64,000 nt of DNA from Fusarium oxysporum f. sp. lycopersici 4287 (taxonomy: Eukaryota; Ascomycota; Sordariomycetes; Hypocreales; Nectriaceae): the NCBI RefSeq assembly GCF_000149955.1, contig NC_030996.1:2271301-2335300 (forward strand), written 5' to 3'. The notes under the pieces were generated by a model that saw only the letters and a list, made by a program, of their open reading frames with translations, had not been told where the DNA came from and did no database searches. Made by a program: the position numbers and the translations under genes. This document shows positions 20,964-32,683 of the stretch, in pieces. Within the stretch, counting starts at the first letter, position 1; the number at the start of each line of letters is the position of its first letter.

Positions 20964-22800
20964 TCACACTGACACTGGCCGAAAGAGCAGAATTGAGACA
21001 AGGAGACTAACTGCGTAGACAGGGTGAGCTTTCTCACCCTTGCCTGTTGACGTGACGTGCTTGTTGATATGTTCCTGCAACATCTTGGCGGTCTCCTGAT
21101 CCATATCTTTGAGGAGACGGTGGCAGATCAGAAGGTCCTCGATAAGTGAGTCGCAACGCGACCGGGTGAAATCTTCCCTCACGACAATGCGAAGCATTTT
21201 GACATTAGACTTAGGCGCCATAGTATACGCAGGGACCACCCAGCCTCGACAACGAAGGTGGTGTGCGAGCGCGAACTCGTCGTAGTGACGATCCTCGCCA
21301 CCCTCTTCCAGGGTACGGAATCGGAAGGCTACAAGGGGCAATCCTCTTCCATTGCGCTCTGACATAATTAAAAACCCCTGCTTCTCGACTGCCTCAGCTA
21401 GGTAATCTGCGTTGCGAGTCAAGTTACTCATGATGCTACGGTAACCATGTTTACCAAGGCGGATCAGTTGATAATACTGGCCAATAACCTGGGAAGCGCT
21501 TTTTGAAAAATTAAGAGTAAAAGACGATTGGTTAGCCCCGAGGTAATTAATATTAAAAACCAGCTCCTGGGGAAGGTATTCTGGGGCTCGCCAGATGACC
21601 CAGCCGACGCCAGGGTAGACAAGACCGTACTAGTCATATAATCAATATATATGGAAAGTCTCAAAAGAACAGGAGGGGGTCCGGTACCTTGTGGCCAGAG
21701 ACGTTGATAGAAACGACTTTTTCGCATCGAAAATCCCACTCGAGGTCGGGGATAATAAACGGGGCAACAAAACCACCGCTCGCAGCGTCCACATGGATAG
21801 GTATATCAATCTTCCGTTCAATAAGAAGGTCATTAAGACCTTTGACGTCTTCGTATTCGCCGGTATAGGTCGTGCCGAGGATCATACAGATGCCGATAGT
21901 ATTTTCATCGCATAGGTTAATAGCCTCAGCAGGATCAAGGACATAGCGGTCGGACGTGCAATAAACAAACCTCTCCTCGATCTCAAAATAGCGCATGGCC
22001 TTCTCCCAGACGACCTGAACTGCCGAGGACATAACGAAATTAGGACTATCAGTGGCCTTACCCTCTGCAAGTCTCCGTGCTTTCCACCTCCTTTTCATAG
22101 CGAGAACCGCGAGCATAATGGCCTCTGACGAGCCGATAGTAGAAGTTCCGACAGAGAGGCCAGCAGGCGCGTGGAATAGATTGCCCATTATACTAACACA
22201 GCGGTTCTGAATGTCGGCAGATTGGGGGTATTCCTCGTAGTCAATAAAGTTTTTAGGAAATGCTTCTGACATCAGCTGCTGGGCTTCGTCTTCCTGTATA
22301 TTTGGACGGAATCATCCGCATGTTAGTCAATGTGTCTGCTAGCGAGAGATTTGACTGATGGGCACTATGGGCTGATAGACATGCGATCAGGGTATTGCGA
22401 CTTCCTAAAGCTAAGACTTCAAATTCACAGGCTGATGCAGTGGCTTGATTGCTAAAGCAAGACAGTGGTTACTGGGGATACGTAGTTGAGGCAAGTTACC
22501 ATGTAAGTGGTGACGAAGGAGGCCAGGCTTCGAAAATTAGTATCACTATGATCAGGATTATGACTCCGGAACATACTTTAGGGTGGGGTTGTTATCGAGG
22601 CTAAGGTGATCCTTGATCAAGCGATAAGCAGTGTCACGGGGCATCTCACTCTCAGGCATCTGATGGCGTGGCAACTCCATGCGGGCGAATCGCGAGCCAT
22701 AGCTTGCGGTTGTGAAGACATCCTCCTTGTCAGGGAGTTGCACCTGAGATGCCCTGGAGCCACGGGAGCGGGCAGTATGGACGACGGAAAGATGACCCAT
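20964..22800 (-). CDS. Glutamate decarboxylase (PLP-dependent), ~507 aa
   Basis: It converts L-glutamate to GABA and CO2 in the cytosol, the entry to the GABA shunt. Minus-strand exons are 22577..22800, 22500..22527 (only 28 nt), 21688..22293 and 20964..21629. The product shows YGSRFA, NLASFVTTYM (made by the tiny exon), NFIDYEEYPQSADIQNRC, GSSEAIMLA, HVDAASGGF, and the PLP lysine in SINVSGHKYGL at about K286. The C-terminal WVVPAYTMAP is also typical. Start chosen at 22800 (MGHL), which matches the usual fungal N-terminus; an in-frame ATG at 22926 would add 42 residues. The extreme C-terminus (after HPVYA) may involve another small intron. Confidence 0.92.
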
Positions 22801-23008
22801 GATTTCAATGTATGAGGGCGCTGCGCTGCTGTTTCGATTGATAGAGTGGAGGTGGTCGTGATGAGTTCCTCCTGATGATATCCTTGACGTTGGTCTCAAG
22901 AGTAGGGATGAGACCAGGGAGGCCACCAGCTTCGTAGACTGTACTTAAAGAGAAATTCATTTGTCACTATTAAGCTGGAAGCAGAGCAGCTACACAGCTG
23001 TGATAGGG

Positions 23009-23036
23009 GTTGCGTCACCGTTGCGTCACCGTTGCG
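23009..23036 (+). repeat. 11-bp tandem repeat in GAD upstream region
   Basis: Two and a half copies of GTTGCGTCACC (23009-23019, 23020-23030, partial to 23036) lie 80-235 bp upstream of the two possible GAD starts. On the minus strand each copy holds TGACGCAA, a CRE/bZIP-like half site. Confidence 0.5.
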
Positions 23037-23678
23037 CCGTGGATCTCACTAATCAGTGGTATGGGCTCACAAGAGGAGACTTGGCGCTGCCAAAAACTGT
23101 AGTTTTGGTATGCATAGATGCCGTACTAATTGAGAACAGAATCATGAGAAAAACCAAATAAACTCGATAGGCTGTGGTCGCCCAATGAAAAACGGCGATA
23201 GTGGCCGATATACACGTCATCGTAACGACATTGAACATAAAGAGGGCAGAGCACGCACGTGTTGAGCTACGGGACGGTGCAGCTACAGGGTCAGAATGAT
23301 GAAGTAATATTACGGGAGTGGAAGATGATGTATTACTTAAAGGTGTAAGCTACATGTGTCTAAAGGGAGCACAGCGCCTTACATAGTATCCATAATCCCA
23401 GCCACCAGCAGATTGGACCACCTCCCTTATACAGTCTCAACGAAGAAAGGCTACGAAGCGCTGAGCTAACCACATCCAGCTTTGAGTTCGCAGGGATCCG
23501 TGACTGTTGTGGGTGCATCTATATTTGCACCATCAAGTCAATGAACTCGGGTTGCTCGGCACAAGTGAAGACTGTCGGCCCCCTGATGCTGTGGTTGGTC
23601 GCATCTGGAATAGAAGCAAGACTATTGCTATCATCACAATGACCTCCAAACGAAGGCATCGGCCAAATTTGTCTTCCG

Positions 23679-23887
23679 TGTTAAGCTTTATTGTCATCAA
23701 GAAGGTTTATTGATAACTGGAGTCTATGAAAGTGCTAATGAATGTGGTCTACATACTTGATGGTGGCCACGGTGTCTTGAAAGTGATCACGTAGTACTCT
23801 AAGCAACCACGAAGTGATTGCGTATAGGTCACGGTTACTTCCTAGAAGGCTAATCGTGCACGTGATGTAACTGCGAGGTTTGTAACA
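23679..23887 (+). repeat. Solo-LTR-like repeat, copy 1
   Basis: This 209-bp segment begins TGTTA and ends TAACA, the inverted termini usual for fungal LTRs. It resembles 32684-32886 along its length: shared GTGCTAATGAATGTGGT, a TATTGATA-rich head, and a CACGTGAYGTAAC tail. No target-site duplication is seen. It lies between GAD and the membrane protein gene. Confidence 0.6.
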
Positions 23888-24752
23888 GGATCGTTGGTGT
23901 TGTGAACTGACTATTGTTAATGAGTGATTAGTCGACAAATGTGGAAATTCCTGCTGCTACACGTATCATAGCCGTGAGGGTAGTAGCACCTCTAGTTTCG
24001 CTCTTTAAAGAAGATACCTCGTTTAAAGTCATCAACTACCCAAGATATGGTTTAACCCTTAGCCCGGTGCGCCCTCTGAAATCATTATTAGGCGAGCATT
24101 ATGCGCTAACAAACCATATAGCCTCAGATATCGGCTGATTGGTTGTAGAAAGCCCCGCGTCCCTAGTGGCGCGTTGAACAGGTGTTGATAGCGGCTACCC
24201 CCACGCAGAGGAACTGGTACTACTGCTGTCTAGCGTTAATAAAATACGCTCCCTCTCACAACTGGGATAGGTAGAATGGCAGCATCGGCCTAAGCCAAAT
24301 CACCGGTCGCTTCCATATTGCCTCGTTTCGAAGAGGTCCCTGGGTAGCCGGCCTCAACTCTAGCGCAATGTCCAAGGTTAACGTTCGTGAACTTATCTCA
24401 TCGTTACTAGATTGACACCAGTACGTGCTTAAAGAAGTGGTCGCATTTGACAGACTCACAGAGCGAGACGCCATCATCAATAAACCTACACAAATTTTGT
24501 GCAAATCAGAAGCCTCCACATCCCTTCACTCTTGACTTTCGACAGTCAAGCTTCCTGCTTTTCTTATAGCTGCTGTAGCTCCTAATAATGAATCCTGCTA
24601 CTGAAATAGCCCTTCCTGATCTCCTACGTACTCATTCCAGTCTTGTCCTAACTATGGCCCTTAAGCCGTGTCTTCAACTCACCTTTGCTCCTTTTCTCAG
24701 CACCATCAAAACTTGACTTACCTTTCCAATCAATCTTTTTGAAGTAAAGTCA
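23888..24752. other. Intergenic upstream of 24753 gene
   Basis: No gene is seen. 24690-24750 is CT-rich with TTCAACTC and CATCAAAAC, like a fungal 5' leader for the gene starting at 24753. Confidence 0.35.
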
Positions 24753-25983
24753 ATGTACGAGGTGAATCAAGGCCGTCTTCAAATCCTTCCCGACTCAGCC
24801 CTCTCATTTACAGAAGCCACCGGATCCCTTGGCGCCGCGAACCCTTCTCGACCCTCCCAGTCATGCCAGTTATCCGCCGACCGCGTGCGCTTTGATGTTC
24901 CTCTAGAACCTGTTCAACGACACACAACCGACACAGCTTTTGCAGAAATGTCCCGGCGAAGCTCGGATGCGCCTAGACGAAACCTCTCGTATGCCCAGCG
25001 ACCCGTAGCCGGCATCTACTACCATTCCCGAGCTGCCACCCAGAAAAAATACCGACGACGAGCAACGACCATTCTAGAGTACTGCGATGAGAATCCTCAT
25101 TTGCTTCCACAACTACCGTTTACGTGGCACCATGGCTGGAAGCGCTGGAAGCTCTTCATCTTTGCCCTTCTAGTCTTTGTCGATGCATTGGTAATTCCAA
25201 TCACTCTTTATTACGGCATGCGCTACGCTGGCGAAGTCGAGGGATGGATCATCTTTGCAATTGTGGCCACCATTTGGGGCGGTCCTACTTATCTCGAGTT
25301 CGCCATCCGTACGCTCCGATTGATGAAAGTTGATAAATTCTACCGCCCTCTCGGAACGAATTATCGGTGGTGCTTTGACATGCTGACCTGGGTATCGGTC
25401 CTCACCATCACTTTTGTCACTGCCCTCTTTACTGTCGGAAGTGCTCCTCACAATGTCTGGTTGCGAGTGTTGTGCATGCCTGCTCCAGCGATTCTCTACT
25501 GTCTTGGTGGCGTTCTGTTTCTCATCACCTTGTATAGTTACATGGGCTGGGCAGCACCATTTCGAATTAGCTCAACGGCCAGAGGAGAAAAGGTACAAAT
25601 GCATATCGAATCACAGAGGCTGCTCTTATGCTAACTCTCCGACTAAGGTACTGCCCGGTGTGTACTATTTTATCGAGGATATTGTGGCCGTCAATGCCGG
25701 TGGTGGCCGCCCATACCCAGAAGCTTTGGTTGCCCGTTACAAAGCTAGCCCTCGCTTCCGACGAATGATTTACATGCAGTCCTGGTTCTGGTCCATCCCA
25801 GCCCTGAATCTCGCCATTCCCTTGACCATCATCTCAGTCATTCCTCAAGTACCTGCAACGGTTGCATACGGCGTCGCTTGGATAGTCCCCTTCCTATGGG
25901 CCACCATCTGGGGCATCATCACCATTCAGTGGTGTAAGAGGGATATAGCTCGAGAAAGGCGAGAGTGGGAGGCAGCCATTTAG
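24753..25983 (+). CDS. Conserved fungal polytopic membrane protein, unknown function, 391 aa
   Basis: Exons 24753..25592 and 25648..25983 join through a 55-nt intron (GTACAA...CTAAG). The first 125 residues are polar and predicted cytosolic. Six to seven hydrophobic segments follow: around LFIFALLVFVDALVIPITLYY, WIIFAIVATIWGGPTYLEF, MLTWVSVLTITFVTALF, CMPAPAILYCLGGVLFLITL, and after the intron ALNLAIPLTIISVIPQVP and VAWIVPFLWATIWGIITI. A conserved-looking hydrophilic loop GVYYFIEDIVAVNAGGGRPY precedes the last pair. The layout is familiar from uncharacterised Sordariomycete proteins. No transport or enzyme motif is visible. Confidence 0.85.
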
Positions 25984-27822
25984 TGCGAAAAAAGGCTTCA
26001 AGAGGAAGAGCCAAGGAAATATAGATGTGGTGATGGTACCGAGTGATGACTCGAGTTGTGAAGTCAAAATTGAGGAAGGATGCCAATAGACCGTATATAG
26101 CTCTCGGTGTTTAGGCAGTCGATTGCGATTATTAACCACTAGAACGAAGCTGGTATATTTAGCATTGATAATAATTATGCGGTATTACAAGCTCAGGCCC
26201 CTGGGACCGCATTCAACGCTTTTGCATAGAGGAGCATTTACTTTGAAGACCTATGAAGATGTAGCGACTGTAGGGGAGGTCATAAAGCAAGCTGTCCTGA
26301 CGGCCATATATCTCTAGGTAACCGGCAGGAGTGCGAGGGTGGGGCGTCATCAGCGTGGGACACGACTCTTGAAAGGCGCATTTGTATAGTTTCAAGCTTG
26401 CTTGAATGGGAGTTTTCTGTGGCGGAATGAGCATTGTCTTAAATGATTACCGGCCTCAAAGCGACGCGTGTCCATCGCCAACATCATCCTCACGCAGCTG
26501 CATTGACCAGGACTCTTGGGGGCCTGAAAAGAGGCAGAGATGGCACTGCCAAAGCTGTGCCAGGAAATGATCGCGTATTTCGAAGACGCTTAAAAATCGA
26601 TGTCAATTCTTAGACAGACTAGCCAGTACCGTTGGATGGTGATTGCCGTTTAGAGATTCCTCTTGCTGAGCCAAAGTATATGCCTGGCCTAGACTACCGC
26701 TATCTTCAGCGCTGCCACAGGTCAAATGCAATCAAACAACTTCCAAAATCAACTAAATATGCCAAAATCATATTTTATATAAAACAAATTTGAAACGCCG
26801 GATTTGAAATGCTAATAGATATATTTTATATGTTATATGCATCCCTGGTTTAAATGGATCTCGCATATTAATCTACTCCCTTATGCCTTTAAGGGATTGC
26901 CTATTTATTAAATATATATAACTGACTATTCCTACTCTAATCTAGTGACTCTTAGGGTTACTTTTTTATTAAATTCTTTATTTAATAATATAAATAATAT
27001 TATTTAGGGTTATGGATTTAGTGCATGGTTATGTATAGAGAATTACTTATCTAGGCGATATTAGATAGTCTACTAGAGATTCTTTAATTAAGAATAAGAA
27101 TTTACAGCTACTTCCTGGATTAGCCATCTTCCATTAGCGCTCTACTAATGCATTAGGAGGCGAGTATAATCGATTGTAAGCATATGTAACTGTTTGCCTG
27201 CCACTCTTCTTTCTAATTCACTTCCAGGGGGTAAGGGTGTAATCCCCTTGTAGTCGCCTATAGGGCTTAATATATTTTACATACTTGTAGATTCTGAATC
27301 TTGCTGCTTATATACGAGCATTCGTCTTGATAGCATTTAACTTGGAATGATCTATTTAGTTGATTTCTTTTCATTTTCCTTAAGCTTTTCTTTAATTGTA
27401 ACCTATATAACTGGCCCTGGACACTTAGTTGATAAACGCTACCCATTGGGATTGAGGGGCTGGTTATCAACTCTGTCATCTTGACCGAGAGAATCCGTTG
27501 GTGGACCACTCCGTCCAGACATAATCAAGATACATTCAATAATGCCGGAGGGTTTAATCATGGTAAGCCAGGCATGAACACCAAGTGGACCTCCCTGGTA
27601 TAGCCTCGGGCGGTGGCCAGGTCGGTCTATAGTTACATAGCTTCCGTGACTATCCTTGACATAAACGCGCCGGGAATATACCTATAAAAAGAATAGCGAC
27701 AGAGGAGCCATCTCTATAGAGATAAGTAAAGAATATATATGGCGTAATAATCTTACTTAAATTAAGTAAAACCTTATAATATTAATTACTATATTAATAA
27801 TAATAAACTTTTATAAGCCCTT
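25984..27822. other. Intergenic, with AT-rich island at 26740-27070
   Basis: 26740-27070 and 27700-27822 are strongly AT-rich with TATTTA/TAATA words, probably RIP-degraded repeat DNA. 27180-27690 is more balanced and may be part of an old transposon, but no open frame or terminal repeat is clear. Confidence 0.4.
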
Positions 27823-28836
27823 TCAACTATTAAAAGTCATACCAATCCAATAATATAACCCAACTGTACTTATTCCCCAGCATAAGATTGCACATCCAAC
27901 TATTAGGGTAAAGAAAGTAATACCCACAGCCTATGTTAAAGTATAAGCATTTTTCATAATAAGACGTATTAGTTCTAAATACCTACGGTTATAGGGTGCG
28001 ACGGAGAATTAATAGACTGAGAGAAGTCCCAGTATACAAGTATGCACAAGCCAGTAACAAACATGTACAGACTTCCATTACGTAGCATAGCAGGTATCTG
28101 CCATAGGAACCTCTGTAGAAAGCGAGGCCGTTTCGTATGTATTGGTACTCGTACGTTTCCATTTGTTAAAGGCGTGCTTGTTGATAATTGGTGAAGGGCA
28201 GGTCCTCTTAACAGACGTCGAATTAACTCAAGGCCGTTAGGGTGAGACTCTAGCCGATGTAGGCTAGTGGCTTGTTGACAGGCTGATGCTGTAGACGTGA
28301 TGGAGAAAACAAGTGCGCTGCACCAAATGAATTTGACAAGCTGCAGGCAAATCGACTCGGCTTCACCTGGCCCAAAGTAGGACCAACTGAATGCACTGGA
28401 GATGGCAGCGCTGACAACAGACCCCTGTATCACGAAAAATATAAGACACAGTCACCTCTGTGTGCTTTTATGATCGTTCAGTATCAGGGGGAGGGAGCAT
28501 GCTAAGGGTCATGTTATATGCTTGGGCACCTACCGTGATGATCGTGATGTTCAAATGTTGCTGCATATTTCTTATCCATTTCTGTGTAAGATTATTCTGT
28601 TTCGTAGGATCTGTTTCGTTAAGCAGCGTGTACATAGACTCATACGCAGCTTTCCAGGCGGCTGCGTGAGGAAGGATTACTTTGGATGTCTTGTTCTCGG
28701 GCGGTGACGGTGACGGTGGTGCGTCTACACGTATAGGCGATGTCGGTGTTCCGGCTGGCTGCAATGGCATGTTCTGTACATTTTGCACTGATGTTGAGGC
28801 CATTATTACATGGAGTGAGCAATGAGCATTTGCCAT
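27823..28836 (-). CDS. Predicted membrane protein, three exons, ~282 aa
   Basis: Minus-strand exons are 28534..28836, 27987..28424 and 27823..27930. The third exon is 108 nt in AT-rich DNA and easily missed. It reads a clean membrane helix (GITFFTLIVGCAILCWGIST) and stops at TGA 27825-27823. All joins are in phase 0. The cytosolic N-terminus is Pro-rich. Then KWIRNMQQHLNITI leads into helices in exon 2 (SVVSAAISSAF, FIWCSALVFSITSTASA, GSLYMFVTGLCILVYW). Start is 28836, or the in-frame ATG at 28803. The pattern resembles uncharacterised fungal proteins in which a helix with KW(I/V)xxMQxxL precedes the membrane region. Function unknown. Confidence 0.75.
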
Positions 28837-29481
28837 TCCGTTCGTAGAGGAGAATAGTGGAAGTAGCGGGGCAGGTATGATGTTACGTAGTCTTAATTAG
28901 GACCAGATGAGGGGCAGGTGGATTAAATTAAATACAGAGAGGTAGGTACACTAAACTCCGGCTGCCTAGCTGGGCGCAGGACCAGGCTTCCTGGATGACG
29001 TCGTTACAACAGGCGGTCATGCACCTAAGTCCCCAAGTAAGCAGAACGCCTTGCCGACGAATAACTGGAGTAACGAGCGCGAAACAAGCTTCTCGGCCGG
29101 ATTGAAGAACTTTGAATAGCACCTCTGATACACTTTTTAGCCTTCTAATAACGCCTTACGTTGAAGCCGCATGACTGCCTTGTTGCCCAAACAGTAAGCA
29201 GTGTCTACTGCCTGACGTCTCTGAATTTGCAGTTTTGAATTTGAACATCAGCGCCAGCCTTAAATATAATGATCTCGCGTCACTGCGCAGGTCTACTAAA
29301 TGAATCACGTGGAAGAGTCTCAAATGACATCGCTTTAATCAAATTACTAAATATACAACAAAGCATGCACTCTCATAATTTCTTCTTATTCAGCTAGCTA
29401 TTCTAGCCTGACGATTTAGATCCAACATTACATAAGGTTTCAGTTCTCAGAGACTAGTCTCGAACTACTAGGATAACAGTT
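28837..29481. other. Intergenic between two minus-strand genes
   Basis: No gene is seen. A 64-aa frame at 28928-29122 has no support. Confidence 0.35.
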
Positions 29482-30097
29482 TTATTTGTTTGCTTGTATG
29501 TAGTCTCCCATCTGTTGCAACTCAACAAACCCACAAAGCTCCTTAGCCACGTCGGTAGTTACCTGCTGGCAGTTATTGAAGGCTATGTTGTAATAGCTTC
29601 CAAATGCATCCACTGAGAGTCCTGAGTGTAAGTAGCTGATCGGTGTTGTTTGAAGTACCAGCATGTGCTAAAAAGGAGGACTTACTTCTACCTGCAATGT
29701 ATGAATCGCTTCGTGTCGTACATCCGATGAACTTGTACGTGTTCCGGCCTGCCACCTCTTTATCCCAGTCAAAGGGCCACTGCCTGCTCTTACCACCACT
29801 CTTGACGAGGTTATCCCATGAATGACCGCGTCCGCCAAAAGAACCCCAACTGAAGACGACTCCAGTGGTGTCCGCTGAGGGTTCGTGACGGTTTTGGGGT
29901 TCAGGATCGGCAACCAGAAGGCAATAATGAAAGCTGGTGCCACCAGAAGGCTTTACACCCCAATGAATGATGTAAACATCTCGGCCACGACTGCTTTCAG
30001 GTATTTTTCCAGGCGCTGTTTCCGAGATCAACCCGTTCACGACCCGCGAAAGCTTGCGAACAGTCCATAGGTTGAGAGAGTTGACAGTGTCTGACAT
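29482..30097 (-). CDS. Small protein with LRAT/NlpC-P60-like catalytic layout, 183 aa
   Basis: Minus-strand exons are 29686..30097 and 29482..29621, with a canonical GTAAGT donor and CTCAG acceptor. Start at 30097 (MSDTV), about 110 bp downstream of a TATA-like site. The product has IHWGVKPSGG, then FHYCLLVA, a FDWDKEVAGRN segment, and near the C-terminus YNIAFNNCQQV. A His in an N-terminal strand and a Cys in a later NNCQ/NCxxF context is the permuted papain-like arrangement of LRAT, NlpC/P60 and PPPDE families. This is fold inference from two short motifs, not a family hit. It could act as a cysteine peptidase or acyltransferase. No signal peptide; probably cytosolic. Confidence 0.7.
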
Positions 30098-30639
30098 TTT
30101 GATGAGCCGCCGGGAATATTTGAGAGTTGAGCGTTTTGAGAATTCAGGAGTATAAGAAGAGGTGTGCTGATGAGCCCTGAAAGGCGGTGGTGTGGAAGTT
30201 CTGCATTTATATGCCAACGGTGGTTTACAAGCCTGGCCATCGGCATCTGAGCACAGTGCCAGACAAAGGTGTCTTTTCAACCTGCCGAAACCCGGACCTT
30301 GCCGACTTCAACATTCTCTAGGTTCCTTGCCTTCCTATCGTTATGAGAGCCTTCGGTTACATCAGGCTGTCGCACAGCTGGTCATGGGGCACACTGCTCA
30401 GCCCCAACTGGGAAATACTTTGCTGATCTCATGCAGCCACAAGTAAGCAGCGCTACGTGTGCACAAGCCGTTAAACCACAGGGCAAAAGATCAGGCCATA
30501 ATCGCTATGCAAGGAATTATGGGTGTGCTACAGCTGCCTTATAGAAGCCTTAAAGCGCTGTTACGGGCACGAATCGAAACATGTATAGTGTTACGACCCA
30601 ACGTATTCTGACGCACGTGAGATGTATACCCTACCTTTT
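30098..30639. other. Upstream region of the 29482-30097 gene
   Basis: No gene beyond the promoter is seen. Confidence 0.35.
30204..30214 (-). promoter_or_regulatory. TATA-like box of the 29482-30097 gene
   Basis: On the minus strand the sequence reads GCATATAAATG, about 107-117 bp upstream of the ATG at 30097. The spacing is normal for fungal genes. Confidence 0.45.
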
Positions 30640-31140
30640 TCGTATAGTAAACATCTACCTACCCTATATAAATTAAATATATGTTATTTAACTTATATAA
30701 CAAAGAAGACAACTAGTTATAAAGCCAACTTAATTTAACTTATATATCTCTTAGTATATATATATACTTTCTTAATGTTAAATAGAATATAGCTTATTAG
30801 CAATTAATAAAGTATCTCTATATTAATAAGCCTAATATATTACACTTAGGTAATAAAAAATATAATACTTTATATTACTTATTATTACACTTTATGCTAT
30901 TTATAAATACAAACCTAGTATAAACTAGTTTACCTATTTAGAAACCCTAACTATTATATTTAGGCTATAATTAAATAGAAAGAGGAAATATAATATGTTT
31001 TTGCTTTTTATACCTAAGTAGGATTTAGAGTAGATTAAACCCAAAATCCAGTTATAAAAAAAGCAAAGAACTTAATTAATAGAAAAGTTAGAACTCTGCT
31101 ATAGCTTAAACCTTACTTAAGGTCCTTTATTAAGAGCTCT
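30640..31140. other. AT-rich island
   Basis: About 500 bp composed mainly of TATA/TTAA words with almost no CA or TG dinucleotide runs. The sharp borders fit a heavily RIP-mutated transposon copy. Nothing coding survives. Confidence 0.55.
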
Positions 31141-32209
31141 CTTTTAAGTTAAGGTGGAATAACAGGGAAGATACAGGGATTATTAGCCAATAGGATCGTA
31201 AAACATCCACTTTCAGTGAAGGTGGGAAGATCAATAGAGGTGCAGGCGTGAAGAAACAACGGCCTGAGCAGCCTTGAGATTTGCAGGTAAGTGCGTAATG
31301 CAGTTGGACACAATTTGTGGTATATTCACTGACTATTTATCTAGCTTTTCGTTGATTTTAGCTCCAAGAAGCCGAGAAATTATGACAACCGGTCCGTGCC
31401 GGCTGTCTTGCACTTTTGTGCCCAACTCAGCTTGCTTAGTTGGCCCCGAGCCAACGGGTATATGCTTCTGAAAATGGATGGATTTTGTCCGCGGAATTCA
31501 CGATTGGCTATATACTCTGTATGGACCCCACAATTCCCAAAACGGCCACATTTTGTCCACTAAATTCTGATTGGCTACAATGCTTGGGGTCGACGACAAC
31601 GTGAACAACTTGGAAGACGAATATACTAATAACAAGTAATATAAACTTCTAAAGAAATAAATAGGGTAAGTCTGAAGGTCTTAATGTATACTTTTATCTA
31701 GTGCTAATAGGTTTTACATTACGTTTAGTGTTTAGTTTGAGTCGGTTAGTAAATAATGGTATTAACTTATGGAAGCTTTTGCTATAGGATGATGTCCTTA
31801 GCTCGCGCACTGCTACGGTTAGGAGGTGTTGTGTCGAAATTTGTTCTTTTGTGCTTTTTGAATGCATATGTCAACCCTGACCCCTCCGACCATTATAGAT
31901 ATATCCAAAGGCATCCACTTGAGGCTGGCCTTATTCTTCTGATCGGCTAGCTCAGCATAACGATCCGTTTTCTGCTATAATTAATAATGTCTTATGCATG
32001 GTAGTAACAAACAGGCAAAACCAGGATCCCGACAAAAAAATAAATCAATCTAGTCTGATAAGACGCTCAGCCAGAATGCGATTTCAGCTTCCACTATCAT
32101 CACGAGACGGAATAATAATTATACCGACTGGCATACTTATTACCCCGCTATTCCAAACGCTCTGAAATCCTCCGACATCGAAATACAGATTCAAGCATAA
32201 CCCGGTATT
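31141..32209. other. Intergenic, repeat-like
   Basis: Outside the direct repeat pair, no gene is recognised. Short plus-strand frames at 31274 and 31756 lack support. Confidence 0.35.
31482..31578 (+). repeat. Pair of ~28-bp direct repeats
   Basis: ATTTTGTCC, AATTC and GATTGGCTA occur in the same order at 31482-31510 and 31550-31578, separated by about 40 bp. Subterminal repeats of a DNA transposon are one possible source. No transposase frame is near. Confidence 0.4.
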
Positions 32210-32650
32210 ATGGCCTCCTTCGCAAGACCTGCCTCAAAGCTTATCGAATTACTAAGTGATAACTTACAGAGCCTAAGCTTAACCATAGTAGAAATAATTC
32301 TTCTTCATCTAGGCATCGCAGACATATACTCATTACACGCACCAAGCCGATCTCTGCGCTAGTTAGTAGATTACATAACAGATTCACCACATTTACTTAA
32401 TATCACGAGGCAATTGCAAGCTTTTATTAACGACCTAATACGCTTCCAAAGGGAGCTTGGCAGGCATGATAGGCTTATTGCAGGAGACTTTATCTAAAAC
32501 TTGTTCGAATTTAACCATTAGGAGGTCAGCTCGCTGCTTTTATATATTTAACAGGGGCCTAAATTATGACGAATGTGGTTTCAAACAGGGAAACTAGTCC
32601 GTAATAGGTTTATGTTTGCAGAATACATAGGGCGTTAAACTAAGCGGGTT
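32210..32650 (+). pseudogene. F-box-like fungal protein gene, dead through RIP-type stops
   Basis: From ATG 32210 the frame reads SLTIVEIILLHLGIADIYSL followed by a second block FQRELGRHDRLIAGDF and EVSSLLLYI. Both are features of a large, expanded fungal family (F-box-like N-terminus, then FRRELGxHDxLISGxF). The reading frame is kept throughout but carries TAG at 32360, TAA at 32495, TAG at 32519, TAA at 32549 and TGA near 32564. At least two replace Trp or Gln positions. A non-functional copy lying between AT-rich islands. The family assignment rests on pattern memory only. Confidence 0.65.
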
Positions 32651-32683
32651 AGGTATCACGTCTCTTAATGATTAAGTAATGCG

